A program made the translations under genes and the position numbers. The notes under the pieces are model-generated. The model did not search any database and was not told where the DNA came from. It was given only the letters and a program-made list of their open reading frames with translations. DNA of 64,000 bases from CAVQUE01 sp046290435 (GTDB lineage: Bacteria; Actinomycetota; Acidimicrobiia; Acidimicrobiales; UBA8592), in the NCBI GenBank assembly GCA_046290435.1, contig JBKAGO010000068.1, positions 62,001-126,000 on the forward strand, given 5' to 3'. Positions 1-7,941 of the stretch are shown one piece after another. Numbering within the stretch: position 1 is the stretch's first letter; each line of letters opens with the position of its first letter.

Positions 1-1
1 C

Positions 2-766
2 TCGGCGCCCACGCCGATCCGGCGGATCTGCTCGCTGCCCGACGAGGTCAAGGGCCGCTACGACGTGTCGTCGATGCGCACGATGATCGCCAACGCCGCG
101 CCGTGGACGATGACCCTCAAGCAGGCGTACCTGGCGGACTTCCCCGCCGACTCGCTGTGGGAGGTGTACGGGTCGACCGAGTTGTCGGTGTGCACCGCAC
201 TCGCCCCGGCCGACCAGCTCCGCAAGCCGGGCTCGTGCGGGCTGCCCGCGCCGGGCGTCGAGATCCGCCTCTACGACGACGACGGCGCCATCGTCGACAC
301 CCCGGGGGTGCCCGGCGAGCTCTACGCCCGCTCGGCGGGACTGTTCGAGACCTATCACCGGGCCCATGACCGCTATCTCGACGACCACCGCGACGGGTTC
401 CAGACCGTCGGCGACATCGCGTACCGCGACGACGAGGGCTACCTCTACATCTGCGACCGCAAGAAGGACATGATCCTCACCGGCGGGGTCAACGTGTATC
501 CGGCCGAGGTCGAGAACGTGCTCGACGCCCATCCGGCCATTGCCGAGGTCGCGGTGCTGGGGATGCCCGACGAAGAGTGGGGCGAAGCGGTATGTGCGGT
601 GGTGGTGCCGGCCGGGCCGATCACCGCCGACGATGTCGTCGCGTACGCGCGCACGCACCTGTCGGGACCGAAGTGCCCCAAGCGGGTCGTGCTGGTCGAC
701 GAGCTCCCGAAGACCGGGACGGGCAAGGTTCTCAAGCGCCAGATCCGCGACGACCTGACTGCCTGA
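2..766 (+). CDS. Acyl-CoA synthetase / AMP-binding enzyme, C-terminal part (left edge of window)
   Basis: This is the C-terminal 254 residues of an ANL-superfamily adenylate-forming ligase; the frame stays open to the first base, so the start lies outside the window. Such enzymes activate a carboxylic acid as acyl-AMP and transfer it to CoA in the cytoplasm. Visible landmarks are the A5 motif YGSTE, the hinge and substrate-loop region DRKKDMILTGG followed by NVYPAEVEN, and the terminal PKTGTGKVLKR with the catalytic lysine. The order and spacing fit a fatty or aromatic acyl-CoA synthetase. The acid cannot be deduced because the substrate-binding half is missing. Confidence 0.9.
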   Translation, partial: SAPTPIRRICSLPDEVKGRYDVSSMRTMIANAAPWTMTLKQAYLADFPADSLWEVYGSTELSVCTALAPADQLRKPGSCGLPAPGVEIRLYDDDGAIVDTPGVPGELYARSAGLFETYHRAHDRYLDDHRDGFQTVGDIAYRDDEGYLYICDRKKDMILTGGVNVYPAEVENVLDAHPAIAEVAVLGMPDEEWGEAVCAVVVPAGPITADDVVAYARTHLSGPKCPKRVVLVDELPKTGTGKVLKRQIRDDLTA

Positions 767-863
767 GTCGCTGCGATCACTGCCGGCATGGGCCGGACGG
801 ATCACATGCCCTGCCGTTGTCGAAGGTCGGGGGCGCCGATGCCGATGAAACCGGGGAGTAGCC

Positions 864-1493
864 ATGACCCCCTCGTCCCCCCGTCCCCGGCGGCGCCGCG
901 CCGGCGCCCGATCCCGTCAGGCCATCGCCGTGTCGTCGACCACGGTGTTCGTCGGCCTGACCGGAATGATCGCGCTCGACGATGCGGTGGCGACCGTCGA
1001 CGTGCTGGAGGGTCCGGCGGTTCGGCCCGAGCAGTTGGCCTTCGCAGCTGCGCCCGACCAGTCGACGCCTCCGACCACGCCGCCACTGGTCCCCACCAAC
1101 GCCCTGTCGTGGAGCGGACCCGCGGCGCTCGAACCCGCGCCGGTTCCGACACCGACGCCCACACCCACGCCCCGGGTGCTCGAGGGCCTGGTCATCCCCA
1201 CGCCGACGCCGGCGCCCACTGCGGAGCCGTCGCCGCCCCCGTCGGTGGCCACCCCGCCGCCGGTCGCCCAGCAGGCCACTCCAGCGCCCACCGCCACGCC
1301 GGTTCCGCAGCGTCAGCCCGATCGGGCACCGCGTCCGGGCCGCGACGACGAGCCCGATCCCCCGCGCCGGCCGCGCCCCACACCGACGGCGGCCCCCACT
1401 GCACCTCCCCCACCCGATCGCGAGGAACGGCCCCGGCCCGCCGCCGAGTCCACCCCGCCGCCGACCCCCACGCCGCTCAGTGCGCCCAGTTGA
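864..1493 (+). CDS. Proline-rich single-pass membrane-anchored protein
   Basis: A 209-residue protein of unknown function. An Arg-rich N-terminus (about residues 6-18) precedes a weak hydrophobic segment (about 20-42), which suggests an anchored protein with an external tail. The rest is low-complexity, dominated by PTPTPT, PPP and RP runs, as in wall-spanning spacers. The ATG has GGGAG five bases upstream. The next gene, an ApbE-type flavin transferase, overlaps its 3' end if the GTG at 1480 is used, so the two are probably co-transcribed. Similar actinobacterial clusters often carry an FMN-binding protein at this place, but no flavinylation motif is visible here. Confidence 0.65.
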   Translation: MTPSSPRPRRRRAGARSRQAIAVSSTTVFVGLTGMIALDDAVATVDVLEGPAVRPEQLAFAAAPDQSTPPTTPPLVPTNALSWSGPAALEPAPVPTPTPTPTPRVLEGLVIPTPTPAPTAEPSPPPSVATPPPVAQQATPAPTATPVPQRQPDRAPRPGRDDEPDPPRRPRPTPTAAPTAPPPPDREERPRPAAESTPPPTPTPLSAPS

Positions 1494-2442
1494 CACCACC
1501 GCGCCCGCCATGGGCAGCACCGCACGGTTCTACGTGTGCGGCGGATCGCCCGACGTCGAGGCGCGCCTGCGCAGCCGACTCGACGACCTCGAGCGACGCT
1601 GGAGCCGGTTCCTCCCCTCCTCCGAGGTCAGCCGAGCCAATGCGAACGCCGGCCGGCCGACGGCGGTGTCGCCCGAGACCCGCCTGCTGGCCGCGCAGGC
1701 GGTGCGTGCCGGCGAACTGACCTACGGCTGGTTCGACCCGCTCTTGCTCGAGCCCCTTGCCGCTGCGGGCTACGGGCAGTCCTATGAGCTCTTGGACATC
1801 ACCGACCTCGGACCGTTGGTCGCGAGCGTCGACCGCTGCGGCCCGACGGTGTCGGTGCTCGTGCGCGCCCGCGACGAGGCTGCGGCTGCGCTGGCCGTCG
1901 ACGAAGCGGCCGGAACGGTGACCGTCGGGGCCGGCGCGGGTTTCGATCCCGGTGGCATCGGCAAGGGCCTCGCTGCGGACCTGTTGGCCACCGAGGCGGT
2001 GGCCGGCGGCGCATCGGCGGTGTTGGTGGACCTCGGTGGTGACATCGCCTGCGCGGGCCGTGCCCCGGCGGTCGGTTGGGTCGTGGACATCCACGACCCG
2101 TTCGACCCGGCGCAGACCTGCGCGCAGGTGCGGATCCCCTGGGGAGCGGTCGCGACGTCGAGCTCGGCGGGTCGACGTTGGCGCCACCAGGGCGAGGTCG
2201 CACATCAGCTGATCGACCCCCAGACCAGGCGGCCGAGCGACTCGTCGATCGTGCAGGCGACGGTGATCGCCGGGGCGTGCTGGCTGGCGGAGGTGTCAGC
2301 GAAGGCCGCGCTGCTGGCCGGACCCATCGCAGGACCGGCACTGCTTGCCGACATCGGTGTCGAAGGCCTGTTGGTGTGCGCCGACGGCTCCCGCATCGAG
2401 ACACGCGGCTGGTCGGCATTCACGGCCGCATCGATGTCGTGA
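1480..2442 (+). CDS. apbE: FAD:protein FMN transferase (ApbE family)
   Basis: ApbE proteins covalently attach FMN to Thr/Ser of target redox proteins, usually outside the membrane. Family landmarks are AMGST near the start, GGIGKGLAADL, DLGGDIACAG and HQLIDPQTRRP. The canonical Asp/Thr metal-binding pair near the C-terminus appears as AEVSAKAALLAG, with Glu and Lys at those places; I believe short actinobacterial members often vary here. A GTG at 1480 keeps the AMGS motif internal and overlaps the upstream stop; ATG 1510 is the alternative start, giving 310 residues. The stop overlaps the start of the following membrane protein (GTGA), so the two are translationally coupled. Confidence 0.85.
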   Translation: MRPVDTTAPAMGSTARFYVCGGSPDVEARLRSRLDDLERRWSRFLPSSEVSRANANAGRPTAVSPETRLLAAQAVRAGELTYGWFDPLLLEPLAAAGYGQSYELLDITDLGPLVASVDRCGPTVSVLVRARDEAAAALAVDEAAGTVTVGAGAGFDPGGIGKGLAADLLATEAVAGGASAVLVDLGGDIACAGRAPAVGWVVDIHDPFDPAQTCAQVRIPWGAVATSSSAGRRWRHQGEVAHQLIDPQTRRPSDSSIVQATVIAGACWLAEVSAKAALLAGPIAGPALLADIGVEGLLVCADGSRIETRGWSAFTAASMS

Positions 2443-3149
2443 TCGTCGAACCCGAGAAGTGGACGTGGTACGTCGCCCGCTCGGGCGGCATCGTCGCGTG
2501 GCTGCTGCTGGCGGCCGGCCTCGTGCTGGGTCTGTTGTTGTCGTCGAAACTGCTCGGGCGCCGGGTGAGCCCGGCGTGGCTGCTGGCGGTGCACCGCTAT
2601 CTGGGTGGGCTGGCGGTGGTGTTCACCGTGGTGCACGTGGCGGCGGTGATGCTCGACGACTTCGTCGACTTCGGCTGGACCGACGTGTTGGTGCCGTTCG
2701 CATCGGAGTGGCGGCCCCAGGCGGTGGCCTGGGGCATCGTCGGGATGTACCTGCTGGTGGCCATCGAGGTGACGTCGCTGGCGATGCGGCGGCTACCGAA
2801 ACGGTTGTGGCGCGCCGTGCACTGGAGTAGCGCCGCACTGTTCGTGACGGCGACGGTGCACGGCTGGCAGGCCGGGACCGACACGGGACGTGCGTTCATG
2901 GCGGCGACGGTGACGTCGATCGTCGTGCTGGGTGTGCTGACGTTCGTGCGCATCGTCCGCGCCGCCCGCAGCCGAGGGCGCGTAACCCCGAGTGGCCGAC
3001 CGGACCCCTTGTCCGGCGAAATCTGGAGATCTGGGGCCTCCCCTGCGACCCGGAAGTCAAGATTTCGCAGGCGGCAGACCGGTGGGGGCGCGGTCAGCGG
3101 GAGAACGTGGCCCGGATCAGGGGCTCGTAGTGCGCCAGGGGCGGGGTGA
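2439..3149 (+). CDS. Ferric-reductase-like / heme-binding integral membrane protein
   Basis: A 236-residue protein with about five transmembrane segments between residues 10 and 170 and conserved helix histidines (AVHRYLGG, VVHVAAVM, AVHWSS, VHGWQAG), the pattern of ferric reductase-like or YedZ/MsrQ-type cytochrome b domains. It probably carries heme and passes electrons across the membrane, perhaps to a flavoprotein modified by the adjacent ApbE. The GTG start overlaps the ApbE stop by GTGA. The C-terminal 55 residues are basic and low-complexity, run over an inverted repeat (3016-3024/3060-3068) and overlap the convergent HD-domain gene by 56 bases, so this tail may not be functional. Confidence 0.75.
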   Translation: MIVEPEKWTWYVARSGGIVAWLLLAAGLVLGLLLSSKLLGRRVSPAWLLAVHRYLGGLAVVFTVVHVAAVMLDDFVDFGWTDVLVPFASEWRPQAVAWGIVGMYLLVAIEVTSLAMRRLPKRLWRAVHWSSAALFVTATVHGWQAGTDTGRAFMAATVTSIVVLGVLTFVRIVRAARSRGRVTPSGRPDPLSGEIWRSGASPATRKSRFRRRQTGGGAVSGRTWPGSGARSAPGAG

Positions 3150-3651
3150 CGCCGTCGGGATCGAAGGCGGGCATGTCGTACTTGGCGCAGAACTCGACGC
3201 AGTGGTCGTAGAACTCGTGGTCGGCGAGGGCATCCCGAGCGTTGCGGTCGAGGCCGATGTGGTGCCAGAAGTAGTAGCCCTGCACGGTGCCGTGGTTGGC
3301 GACCATCCAGTGGTTCGCGGCGCTGACATAGGGCTTCAAGATGGCGGCGGCGATCTCGGGGTGGTTGAACGGAGCCAGGACGTCGCCGATGTCGTGGAGC
3401 AGAGCGCACAGCACGTACTCGTCGTCGCGGCCGTCGGCCTCGGCGAGGTGCGCTGTCTGGAGGCTGTGGCTGAGCCGGTCGACGGCGAAACCACCGTGGT
3501 CGCCTTCGAGATGGCCGAGCTGTTCGAGGATGCGATCGGCGACGGTGCTGCGCGCGTGCTCACCGAGGTTGGCCATGATGATGTCCCAGTCGGCCTTCGT
3601 GGACTGGTCCATGCGGGTGAAGGCGGCGCGTTGTTGTTCGACGTCGGTCAT
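3094..3651 (-). CDS. HD-domain protein (PhnZ/MIOX-like metal-dependent oxygenase or phosphohydrolase)
   Basis: A 185-residue single-domain HD protein. The core shows LSHSLQTA, the HD motif in LLHDIGD, then NHWMVANHGTVQGYYFWHH and YDHCVEFCAKYD, giving the series of His/Asp ligands expected for a dinuclear metal site. The pattern is closest, by memory, to small HD proteins near PhnZ and inositol oxygenase, which are mixed-valence diiron oxygenases; phosphohydrolase activity is equally possible. A good GGAGG lies five bases before the ATG. Thymidine kinase lies upstream on the same strand, 80 bases away, so co-transcription is possible. Confidence 0.75.
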   Translation of the reverse strand: MTDVEQQRAAFTRMDQSTKADWDIIMANLGEHARSTVADRILEQLGHLEGDHGGFAVDRLSHSLQTAHLAEADGRDDEYVLCALLHDIGDVLAPFNHPEIAAAILKPYVSAANHWMVANHGTVQGYYFWHHIGLDRNARDALADHEFYDHCVEFCAKYDMPAFDPDGVTPPLAHYEPLIRATFSR

Positions 3652-3731
3652 CGGGTCCTCCCAGGACGGCGTCTCGCCATGGTAGGGCTGCGGTGCCGGC
3701 CGTGTCGGCCGGTGCCCCGGTAGCGGACCCG

Positions 3732-4457
3732 TCAGCTACGGAGGGCGTCGACGCTCGTGGCCTCGGATACGTCGCGGAGCACGACGGGGCGGGGGGCACC
3801 GTCGGGACCGGGGCGGGCGGCGTCGGTGATGTCGAGCTCGAGTTGGTCGCCACGGATGTGGTGCAGCCCATCGTGCCAGTGGCGGCGGCACATGAGCTCG
3901 TAGCGGACCTCGTGCATCTCGTCGGGTTCGTCGACAGCGGTGTCGCCGACCACCTTGAGGGCACCGGTGTAGACCTGCTGGCCGTTGACGATGCGGGCAT
4001 TGTGGGTGGCGCGTGCCCCGCACCAGCAGCGGGCCTCGACCTGCAGTTCGCTGCGGACGTCGGCGAGCTCGAGCAACCGGGCGGTGCCGGGGAACAGCTC
4101 GCCCTGGAAGCTGGTGAGCAGCCCGAACGCGTAGACGTCGACACCGATGTGGTCGACGACGTGGGACAGCTGCTCGATCTGGCGGGGCTCGTAGAACTGG
4201 GCCTCGTCGCAGATCATGGCGTCGAGGCCACATGTCAGCTGCACCTGCTGGGCCATGCGGAACAGATCGACCGAGGGGTCGACGATCTCGGCCTCGGCGG
4301 CGACGCCGAGGCGGCTGGACACCTTGCCGACCTGACGGTCGAGCTGGGTGGTCAACAGCACCGACAGCCCGCGGGCGGTCAGGTTGTGCCGGATCTGCAG
4401 GGCCTGGGTGCTCTTGCCCGACCCCATGGTCCCGAAGAAGAAACGAAGCTCAGCCAC
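3732..4457 (-). CDS. tdk: Thymidine kinase (type II)
   Basis: Thymidine kinase phosphorylates thymidine to dTMP with ATP in pyrimidine salvage. The 241-residue protein has the type II fold signature: P-loop GTMGSGKST at residues 9-17, the DEAQF motif at 84-88 with the likely catalytic Glu85, and a lasso/zinc region with CWCGARAT and a later CRRH, four ligands for structural zinc. Length is slightly above the usual 190-220 residues because of an Asp/Pro-rich C-terminal tail of about 35 residues. Confidence 0.93.
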   Translation of the reverse strand: MAELRFFFGTMGSGKSTQALQIRHNLTARGLSVLLTTQLDRQVGKVSSRLGVAAEAEIVDPSVDLFRMAQQVQLTCGLDAMICDEAQFYEPRQIEQLSHVVDHIGVDVYAFGLLTSFQGELFPGTARLLELADVRSELQVEARCWCGARATHNARIVNGQQVYTGALKVVGDTAVDEPDEMHEVRYELMCRRHWHDGLHHIRGDQLELDITDAARPGPDGAPRPVVLRDVSEATSVDALRS

Positions 4458-4578
4458 GGCGTCGAAACTACACGCTTGTCATCCGGCGTCCAACGGGTGT
4501 CGTGCGACCGACGGGACGTCGCGATGTGCTTGCCGCTGCTGTGGGTCCGCCGGGCGAGCCCGGCCGGCGGGGCCGTCG

Positions 4579-4866
4579 TCAGCCGACGATCTCGGAGACC
4601 TGCAGGACGGGAGCGATGTTGGTGTAGTTGGCGACGTCGACCATGACGTCGCCGGTCTTCTCGGACCCCATGGCGGCCTGGAAGTCCTCGAGGGTCTCGA
4701 AGTAGAAGTGCACGGCGGCCACGTTGGGGCCGTCGATGCCACGGTCGATCTCGCTGCGCACCGGGTTCCAGGCGTCGACCGCGAGGGGGATGTGGGTGGC
4801 CACGTAGTAGTCGTGATCGAAGGTGGAGTCGTCGGAGGACGGGTAGCTGACGGAGACACGGATCAT
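4579..4866 (-). CDS. EthD-family small dimeric alpha+beta-barrel protein
   Basis: A 95-residue protein of the EthD type in the dimeric ferredoxin-like barrel superfamily. It begins with a beta strand (IRVSVSYPS), followed by the Asp/His-rich FDHDYYVATHIPLA that resembles the family motif yH...H.pl, and later AAVHFYFETLEDFQAAM. EthD proteins accompany degradative oxygenases or act as small stress-response barrel proteins; no partner is adjacent, so its substrate is unknown. Confidence 0.8.
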   Translation of the reverse strand: MIRVSVSYPSSDDSTFDHDYYVATHIPLAVDAWNPVRSEIDRGIDGPNVAAVHFYFETLEDFQAAMGSEKTGDVMVDVANYTNIAPVLQVSEIVG

Positions 4867-4973
4867 GGCGCCGGACGCTAGCCCAGATGGGTGCGGACCG
4901 CCGACGGGTGGAGGCGGCCGATATCGGCGGACGTGGCCCGAACGGGCGCCCGCCCGCTAGTCTCACCATGCCT

Positions 4974-5044
4974 GCGGGTGTAGTTCAATGGTAGAACATC
5001 AGCTTCCCAAGCTGAGAACGCGGGTTCGATTCCCGTCACCCGCT
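4974..5044 (+). tRNA. tRNA-Gly (anticodon CCC), integration site of the downstream element
   Basis: A complete cloverleaf can be folded: acceptor GCGGGTG pairs with CACCCGC, the anticodon stem TCAGC/GCTGA closes the loop TTCCCAA (anticodon CCC, reading GGG), and the T-arm contains GGTTCGATTCC. The discriminator T is followed by an encoded CCA at 5045-5047. The 3' half from base 5000 recurs at 10230, marking it as the attachment site of an integrated element; the tRNA stays intact because the element brings its own copy of the 3' end. Confidence 0.96.
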
Positions 5045-5056
5045 CCAAGCGAAAGC
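5000..5056. repeat. attL core (tRNA 3' end copy)
   Basis: Left copy of the attachment-site repeat. It starts in the anticodon stem and passes the T-arm, acceptor 3' strand and CCA; the first 49 bases equal 10230-10278, then one mismatch (G at 5049, A at 10279) and seven more matching bases. Confidence 0.95.
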
Positions 5057-5106
5057 CCAGTTCAGAGGCCTTTCTGACCGGGATCTGCTGGATCGCCACC
5101 GGCCAT

Positions 5107-5155
5107 CGTGCCTACAGTGTGCCTAGAGGTTCGGCGACCAGTAGGCACGAGCAGG
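5107..5155. repeat. Left arm-type integrase-binding region
   Basis: Two GTGCCTA(C/G) direct repeats are followed by inverted copies (TAGGCAC and AGGCAC). The 49-bp stretch matches 10094-10142 near the other end at 39 of 49 positions. Its place between the core repeat and the integrase start is that of arm-type sites recognised by the N-terminal domain of lambda-type integrases. Confidence 0.7.
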
Positions 5156-5160
5156 CACAC

Positions 5161-6261
5161 ATGGGGACGAGTCGGCCGTTCGGCAACATCCGGAAGCTCC
5201 CTTCCGGTCGCTATCAGGCGCGCTACTGGCACCTCGGCAAGCAGGTCCCAGCCGACGTCACGTTCGCCACCAAGGCCGACGCCCGAGCGTGGCTGGCGGC
5301 GATGGAGACGGATCTTCTCGCCGGCCGCCACGTCGACCCCTCGAGCGGCCGGGAGCGGTTCGGTGTGTTCGCGGAGCGGTGGCTCGAGGCTCGTGATCTC
5401 CGCCCTCGGACCCGGGACACCTACGCCTCACAGCTCGCCCACATCCTCGCGGAGTTCGAGTCGGTCGAGCTGCGCAAGATCACACCGTCGGCGGTGCGGG
5501 CGTGGCACGGCCGGCTGTCGAAGTCGGGGCTGCACGCCAACACCGTTGCCAAGGTCTACCGGTTGTTCCGGACGATGCTGGACACGGCCGTCGACGACGG
5601 ACTGCTACGGACGAACCCGGTCCACATCAAGGGCGCAGCGGTCGAGCGGTCCATCGAACGCCCGATGCTCGACTGGGACGACATCGAGCGGATCGCCGAC
5701 GCCATTCACCCTCGGTTCCGAGCGCTGGTGTGGGTCGGGGCCACCTCGGGACTCCGGTACGGCGAGCTCACGGGCCTCACGCGGCGCCACATCGATCTCG
5801 AGGACCGAACGCTACGAGTCGAGCAGGCCCTCACGTTCATCCGAGGCCAGGGCCCGACACTCGGCCCGCCGAAGTCGACAGCCGCCCACCGCACCGTCGT
5901 GCTCCCCAGCGGCATCGCCGAGATGCTCGCCCACCACATCGACGAGTACGTCGCCGACGAACCCGACGCGCTCGTTTTCACGTCGGTGAAGGACAGCCCG
6001 CTCCTCAACCGCTACTTCGCCCCCTACTGGAAGCGAGCGTTGCACGCAGCCGCCCTCGACGAGTCGATCCGCTTCCACGATCTGCGCCACCACGCCGGCA
6101 CCTCAGCGGCAACGGCCGGCGCGTCGCTCCGCGAGATCATGGCGAGAATGGGCCACGCCTCCTCCGATGCGAGCCTCCGCTATCTCAAGGCCTCCGCCCG
6201 CCGCGACGCCGAGATTGCCGACGCCATGGAGCGGCGGATGAGGGGCGATGTCGGCGCCTGA
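5161..6261 (+). CDS. int: Tyrosine-type site-specific integrase of the element
   Basis: A 366-residue phage-type integrase that would recombine attP with the tRNA-Gly attB. It opens with the actinobacterial N-terminal pattern GNIRKLPSGRYQARY (arm-binding AP2-like domain, about residues 8-60), then a SAM-like core-binding domain (about 65-150) and the catalytic domain. Catalytic residues are visible: Arg199 in GLRYGE, Lys238 in the beta-hairpin, His306 and Arg309 in HDLRH, His332 in MGHAS and nucleophile Tyr341 in LRYLKA. ATG 5161 is preferred over an in-frame GTG at 5119, because the latter would lie inside the arm repeats. Confidence 0.95.
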   Translation: MGTSRPFGNIRKLPSGRYQARYWHLGKQVPADVTFATKADARAWLAAMETDLLAGRHVDPSSGRERFGVFAERWLEARDLRPRTRDTYASQLAHILAEFESVELRKITPSAVRAWHGRLSKSGLHANTVAKVYRLFRTMLDTAVDDGLLRTNPVHIKGAAVERSIERPMLDWDDIERIADAIHPRFRALVWVGATSGLRYGELTGLTRRHIDLEDRTLRVEQALTFIRGQGPTLGPPKSTAAHRTVVLPSGIAEMLAHHIDEYVADEPDALVFTSVKDSPLLNRYFAPYWKRALHAAALDESIRFHDLRHHAGTSAATAGASLREIMARMGHASSDASLRYLKASARRDAEIADAMERRMRGDVGA

Positions 6262-6509
6262 TCAACCGCGGGGAAACCAGCGCGCCATCGGTCTTTTGCT
6301 AGCGGCTCTGACGTAGGACCAGCACCGAGGGTGCAGCCGCCCGCGGTGCTGCCGTTCGAGCCCGTTGGGGATAGTCGGAGCTAGTCCTGGCACTTGTACG
6401 GGGTCTTGTCGGTTCTGTTATTGCTACCGCTAGAACGGAAATTCGCGGGGCGTTCTTGGGGCGACTCACTCGCGCTGGAACAGCGGGGGTCAGGTACTTT
6501 GAACGGATC
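6262..6509. other. Non-coding region between integrase and cargo operon
   Basis: About 250 bases without a convincing gene. The part at 6385-6440 is richer in A+T than its surroundings and contains TTGTAC at 6393 and TATTGC-like sequence about 20 bases later, so a promoter for the following two-gene unit may lie here. No hairpin terminator was seen after the integrase. Confidence 0.4.
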
Positions 6510-7283
6510 ATGCCTGAAGAGCAAAGGGTCGAACCGGCCACCGCCAACGATACCGTCGACGCCATCGCCGGGAGCACTCAGCGCGACGCGTTCCCGCTGC
6601 GTCGAACGTTCCTTCAGCAGAAGTCGGGCAGGGCATCGGCCCCCGGTCCGCTCGCATCCTTTGTGGCCGCCGGTGACCGAACTGGCCTCCTGCTCTACTT
6701 CCTCGCGGTGACCAAGGCGAGCCATGCACCATGGGATGTCTCGTTGCACTCGGCGGTGTGGGCCCGCGCTCTGGGTCTGCCGAATCCCACTGGCCCAGCT
6801 GCACGCGGACGTGTGTCGAAGGCATGGAGTCGCCTCGTCGAACGCAAGCTCGTATCCCGTTCTCGACGCCAACGAATGGCTGAGTTCACGCTCCTGCAGG
6901 AGGACGGGTCGGGGGAGGCCTACACCCGCCCGACCTCGAACTTCATCAACGTGCCCCATTCGCTCTGGACCGAGGGGCCCGAGGACGGCCGCTGGTACCG
7001 CGTTCTCGATCTTCCCGAGCTCACGTTCCTGATGATCGGCCTCAGCAATCTCGACTTCTTTCCGCTGCCGGCCGAGCGCGGGCCCGAGTACTACGGCATC
7101 TCGGCCGACACCATCCAGAGGGGCTACCAAGGCCTTCGGAAGAAGGGGCTACTGACGATCGACCGCAACCGCATCGTCGCACCCCTCGCGCCAGAGGGCG
7201 TCACCTACGAAAACCGCTACACCATGCAGGCCCCCTTCGGGCCGCAGGGCAGAGCAAGCACTGCTGTGAGCTCCGTCCGATGA
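6510..7283 (+). CDS. Winged-helix-like protein of integrated elements (possible Rep-like or regulatory protein)
   Basis: A 257-residue protein I cannot name. The first 40 residues look disordered. Residues about 45-125 read as a winged helix (GLLLYFLAVTKAS, SAVWARALGLP, AARGRVSKAWSRLVERKLV, then a basic RSRRQRMAEFTLL). A second helix-turn-helix-like unit follows (LPELTFLMIGLS, YYGISADTIQRGYQGLRKKGLLTI). Two tandem winged-helix units resemble plasmid replication initiators, but this is inference only. I recall similar proteins in actinobacterial mobile regions. The stop overlaps the next start (ATGA), so the two products are made together. An in-frame upstream GTG at 6456 is the alternative start. 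Confidence 0.7.
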   Translation: MPEEQRVEPATANDTVDAIAGSTQRDAFPLRRTFLQQKSGRASAPGPLASFVAAGDRTGLLLYFLAVTKASHAPWDVSLHSAVWARALGLPNPTGPAARGRVSKAWSRLVERKLVSRSRRQRMAEFTLLQEDGSGEAYTRPTSNFINVPHSLWTEGPEDGRWYRVLDLPELTFLMIGLSNLDFFPLPAERGPEYYGISADTIQRGYQGLRKKGLLTIDRNRIVAPLAPEGVTYENRYTMQAPFGPQGRASTAVSSVR

Positions 7284-7822
7284 GTGTGCTTCACGCATTC
7301 GTCGACGAGTCGATCCGCGGGCACGACTACCTGATCTGTGCCGCCACCGTGCCGACCACGGAGCTCTCGAGCCCCCGAAAGGCACTCCGCCAACTTCGCG
7401 CCCCGGGGCAGCGCCACATCCACTTCGTGACCGAGAGCGCTGCGCGAGGTCGCCGGATTCTCAAGGAGATATCCATCCTCGGCGCGACGACGACCATCTA
7501 CGTTGCCGAGAGCAGAGACCAGGTAGTGGCAAGGACCGCGATCCTGGAGACGATGGTCCCAGACCTTCGGGACCTCGGTGTGCGACGCCTCATCCTCGAC
7601 TCTCGGCAGGGGCAAGACCATCGAGACCGCTCGGCGATCTACCGCACTGTCGGGGCCAGCCCGGAGCCGGAGTTCGCCTACGACCATCAGCCATCGGCGG
7701 ACGAACCGCTGTTGTGGGTCCCGGATGCCGTCGCGTGGGCTTGGGGACGTGGGGGCGATTGGAAGCGTCAGGTCGAGGAGCTCGGGCTCGTCACACGGGT
7801 GAAGGCCGTCGATGTCTCCTGA
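7280..7822 (+). CDS. DUF3800-like protein (RNase H-fold type), coupled to the winged-helix protein
   Basis: A 180-residue protein that starts with a strand ending in acidic residues (HAFVDES, Asp9-Glu10), then LICAATV, a second acidic strand end at RRLILD (Asp107), and a C-terminal WVPDAVAWAWGRGG with Asp149. This arrangement matches the DUF3800-like pattern FIDES...D...aD, thought to be an RNase H-like fold with carboxylates that could bind metal. A nuclease role is inference. Translation is coupled to the upstream gene by ATGA, and a strong hairpin follows nine bases after the stop, so the pair forms a complete two-gene unit inside the element. Confidence 0.72.
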   Translation: MSVLHAFVDESIRGHDYLICAATVPTTELSSPRKALRQLRAPGQRHIHFVTESAARGRRILKEISILGATTTIYVAESRDQVVARTAILETMVPDLRDLGVRRLILDSRQGQDHRDRSAIYRTVGASPEPEFAYDHQPSADEPLLWVPDAVAWAWGRGGDWKRQVEELGLVTRVKAVDVS

Positions 7823-7830
7823 ACGCGCAA

Positions 7831-7866
7831 AACCCGGCCGCTCACCGTCCGGTGAGGAGCCGGGTT
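7831..7866 (+). terminator. Hairpin after the two-gene element operon
   Basis: AACCCGGC at 7831-7838 pairs with GCCGGGTT at 7859-7866, and inside it CTCACC pairs with GGTGAG around the loop GTCC. The hairpin starts nine bases past the stop. It lacks a run of T, which is common for high-GC terminators. Confidence 0.75.
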
Positions 7867-7941
7867 CGCTTCCTCGGGCTACTGCCCTTGGTCCCCCTAG
7901 TATCGGACCCGCCGGCCCAGATTTCAACCCTAGGGCCTGCC

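Noticed and set aside
1140..1480. CRISPR or tandem-repeat array in the C-rich, repeated region of the Pro-rich gene
   Set aside because: The repetition is codon-level (Pro-Thr) with no constant repeat/spacer unit. No CRISPR array was seen anywhere in the window.
3016..3071. Inverted repeats in the 3' part of the ferric-reductase-like gene as a terminator
   Set aside because: Two alternative stems (9 bp at 3016/3060 and 7 bp at 3042/3065) compete and lie before the stop codon. No T-run follows, so I do not call a terminator, though it may indicate that the protein tail is recent.
6299..6577. A 92-codon minus-strand frame after the integrase
   Set aside because: Ser/Arg/Ala/Thr-rich translation without structure, overlapping the start of the winged-helix gene; it is more likely intergenic.
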